Part shown: positions 63,534-64,000 of the stretch, in pieces
Position numbering within the stretch: position 1 is the stretch's first letter
Layout: each line of letters opens with the position of its first letter
Origin: an uncultured Alphaproteobacteria bacterium
GTDB taxonomy: Bacteria > Pseudomonadota > Alphaproteobacteria > UBA6615
DNA: 64,000 nucleotides
Assembly: GCA_943787745.1 (NCBI GenBank)
Contig: CALSNJ010000002.1
Coordinates: forward strand, 1,112,668-1,176,667
Direction of reading: 5' to 3'
Notes under the pieces: model-generated
The model's database searches: none
Told to the model about the DNA's origin: nothing
The model's input: the letters and a program-made list of their open reading frames with translations, nothing else
Made by a program: the position numbers and the translations under genes

Positions 63534-64000
63534 CTATTTTGCTTCCGGCTCTGCAAGCTTCCCAAGCTGACCACGGAAGAAGGTCAGTGGTTCGCCTTCA
63601 TTTGTCTCATAGCGTTCGACTTCGCCAACGATGATCATGTGGTCACCACCTTCATGATGAACGACATTCTTGCACTCAAAACGGGCCAGACATCCATCGA
63701 GTAGCGGCGCACCGCCCAGCCCCTCGGTGTAGTCCACCGAACCGAACTTATCGGTCCCAGACTTCGCGAAGGCCATGCACTCTTCCCCCTGATGTTCATT
63801 GAGGATGTGCACACAGAAATGGCCGGAATCCTCGAGGATTTTCAGGCTGGGAGAGCTCTTGTCGATGCTCCAAAGCACAAGTGGGGGATCAAGGGAGACA
63901 GAATTAAAAGAATTGGCCGTCACTCCGACGAGTTCACCATTGGGGCCTTTGGCGGTGATAATCGTGACCCCTGTGGCAAAATTTCCAAGGGCGTTCCGGA
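63534..64000 (-). CDS. Flavin reductase-like FMN-binding protein, C-terminal part
   Basis: The frame is open to the right edge, so the N-terminus is outside the window. About 155 residues are present: RNALGNFATGVTIITAKGPN at the edge, VTANSFNSVSLDPPLVLWSI, and the C-terminal HHEGGDHMIIVGEVERYE, typical of the flavin_reduct domain (NAD(P)H:FMN oxidoreductases serving two-component monooxygenases). An internal ACG codon follows VGV, so the gene does not start at 63923. Confidence 0.9.
   Translation of the reverse strand, partial: RNALGNFATGVTIITAKGPNGELVGVTANSFNSVSLDPPLVLWSIDKSSPSLKILEDSGHFCVHILNEHQGEECMAFAKSGTDKFGSVDYTEGLGGAPLLDGCLARFECKNVVHHEGGDHMIIVGEVERYETNEGEPLTFFRGQLGKLAEPEAK

Overview
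The window looks like a GC-rich alphaproteobacterial chromosome, probably a free-living, Rhodospirillales-like organism. This is inferred from the gene order tRNA-Tyr, tRNA-Gly, tuf, tRNA-Trp, secE, nusG, rplK, rplA, rplJ, rplL, rpoB, from the complete urt/ure block, from soeABC and from a fused TRAP permease. No 16S gene is present, so the placement stays coarse.

Layout. Positions 1-7060 hold the leftward tuf-to-rpoB transcription/translation operon, with a recognisable promoter upstream of tRNA-Tyr, an L10 leader region and a long hairpin between rplL and rpoB. Positions 7162-10376 hold rlmB, two small membrane proteins and the C-terminal part of an RND exporter. Positions 10377-21681 are a disturbed accessory island. 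It contains two nearly identical 1187-bp IS3-family (IS407-like) elements in direct orientation, a second IS3-type element, a 299-bp direct repeat carrying the 5' end of a phage terminase small-subunit gene, an orphan cysteine-rich small ORF, a periplasmic binding protein, a PiT-like permease, tRNA-Thr(TGT), and a decayed phage or plasmid replication module (HTH protein, RepA-like ATPase, Toprim primase) in which nearly every gene has a frameshift or an insertion.

Positions 21768-27277 hold a MOSC protein, a TRAP transporter (receptor plus fused permease) with a terminator-like hairpin in its leader, an aldo/keto reductase and a MarR regulator. Positions 27293-38422 hold a complete nitrogen-scavenging system: the urea ABC transporter urtABCDE followed without a break by ureDABCEFG. 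A textbook sigma-54 promoter lies upstream of urtA with a candidate NtrC site behind it, so urea uptake and hydrolysis are probably induced by nitrogen limitation.

Positions 38531-48406 carry scattered small-molecule catabolism genes: a 2OG-Fe(II) oxygenase, a CMD-like protein, a FAH-family enzyme, NIPSNAP, cupin, two tandem Asp/Glu-racemase-family genes that both look broken, VOC, a BadI-like ring hydrolase and GDP-fucose synthase. Positions 48407-52263 hold a secreted DUF1223 protein, cytochrome c', a di-heme cytochrome c, DUF1330 and mtnA.

Positions 52260-61105 form a coherent sulfur and sulfite module: a TusA-like carrier, a BigR-type persulfide-sensing repressor with a direct-repeat operator candidate, rhodanese, TauE/SafE exporter, a TIGR02186-type membrane protein, a UspA-like protein, the cytoplasmic sulfite dehydrogenase SoeABC, and a PfkB kinase that resembles sulfofructose kinase YihV. 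The window ends with an MlaF-like ATPase, methylmalonate-semialdehyde dehydrogenase and a truncated flavin reductase.

I did not find a system I could call wholly new. The best leads are the orphan cysteine-rich peptide, the double inactivation of the racemase pair, the dctP leader structure, and the YihV-like kinase attached to the sulfite-oxidation genes.
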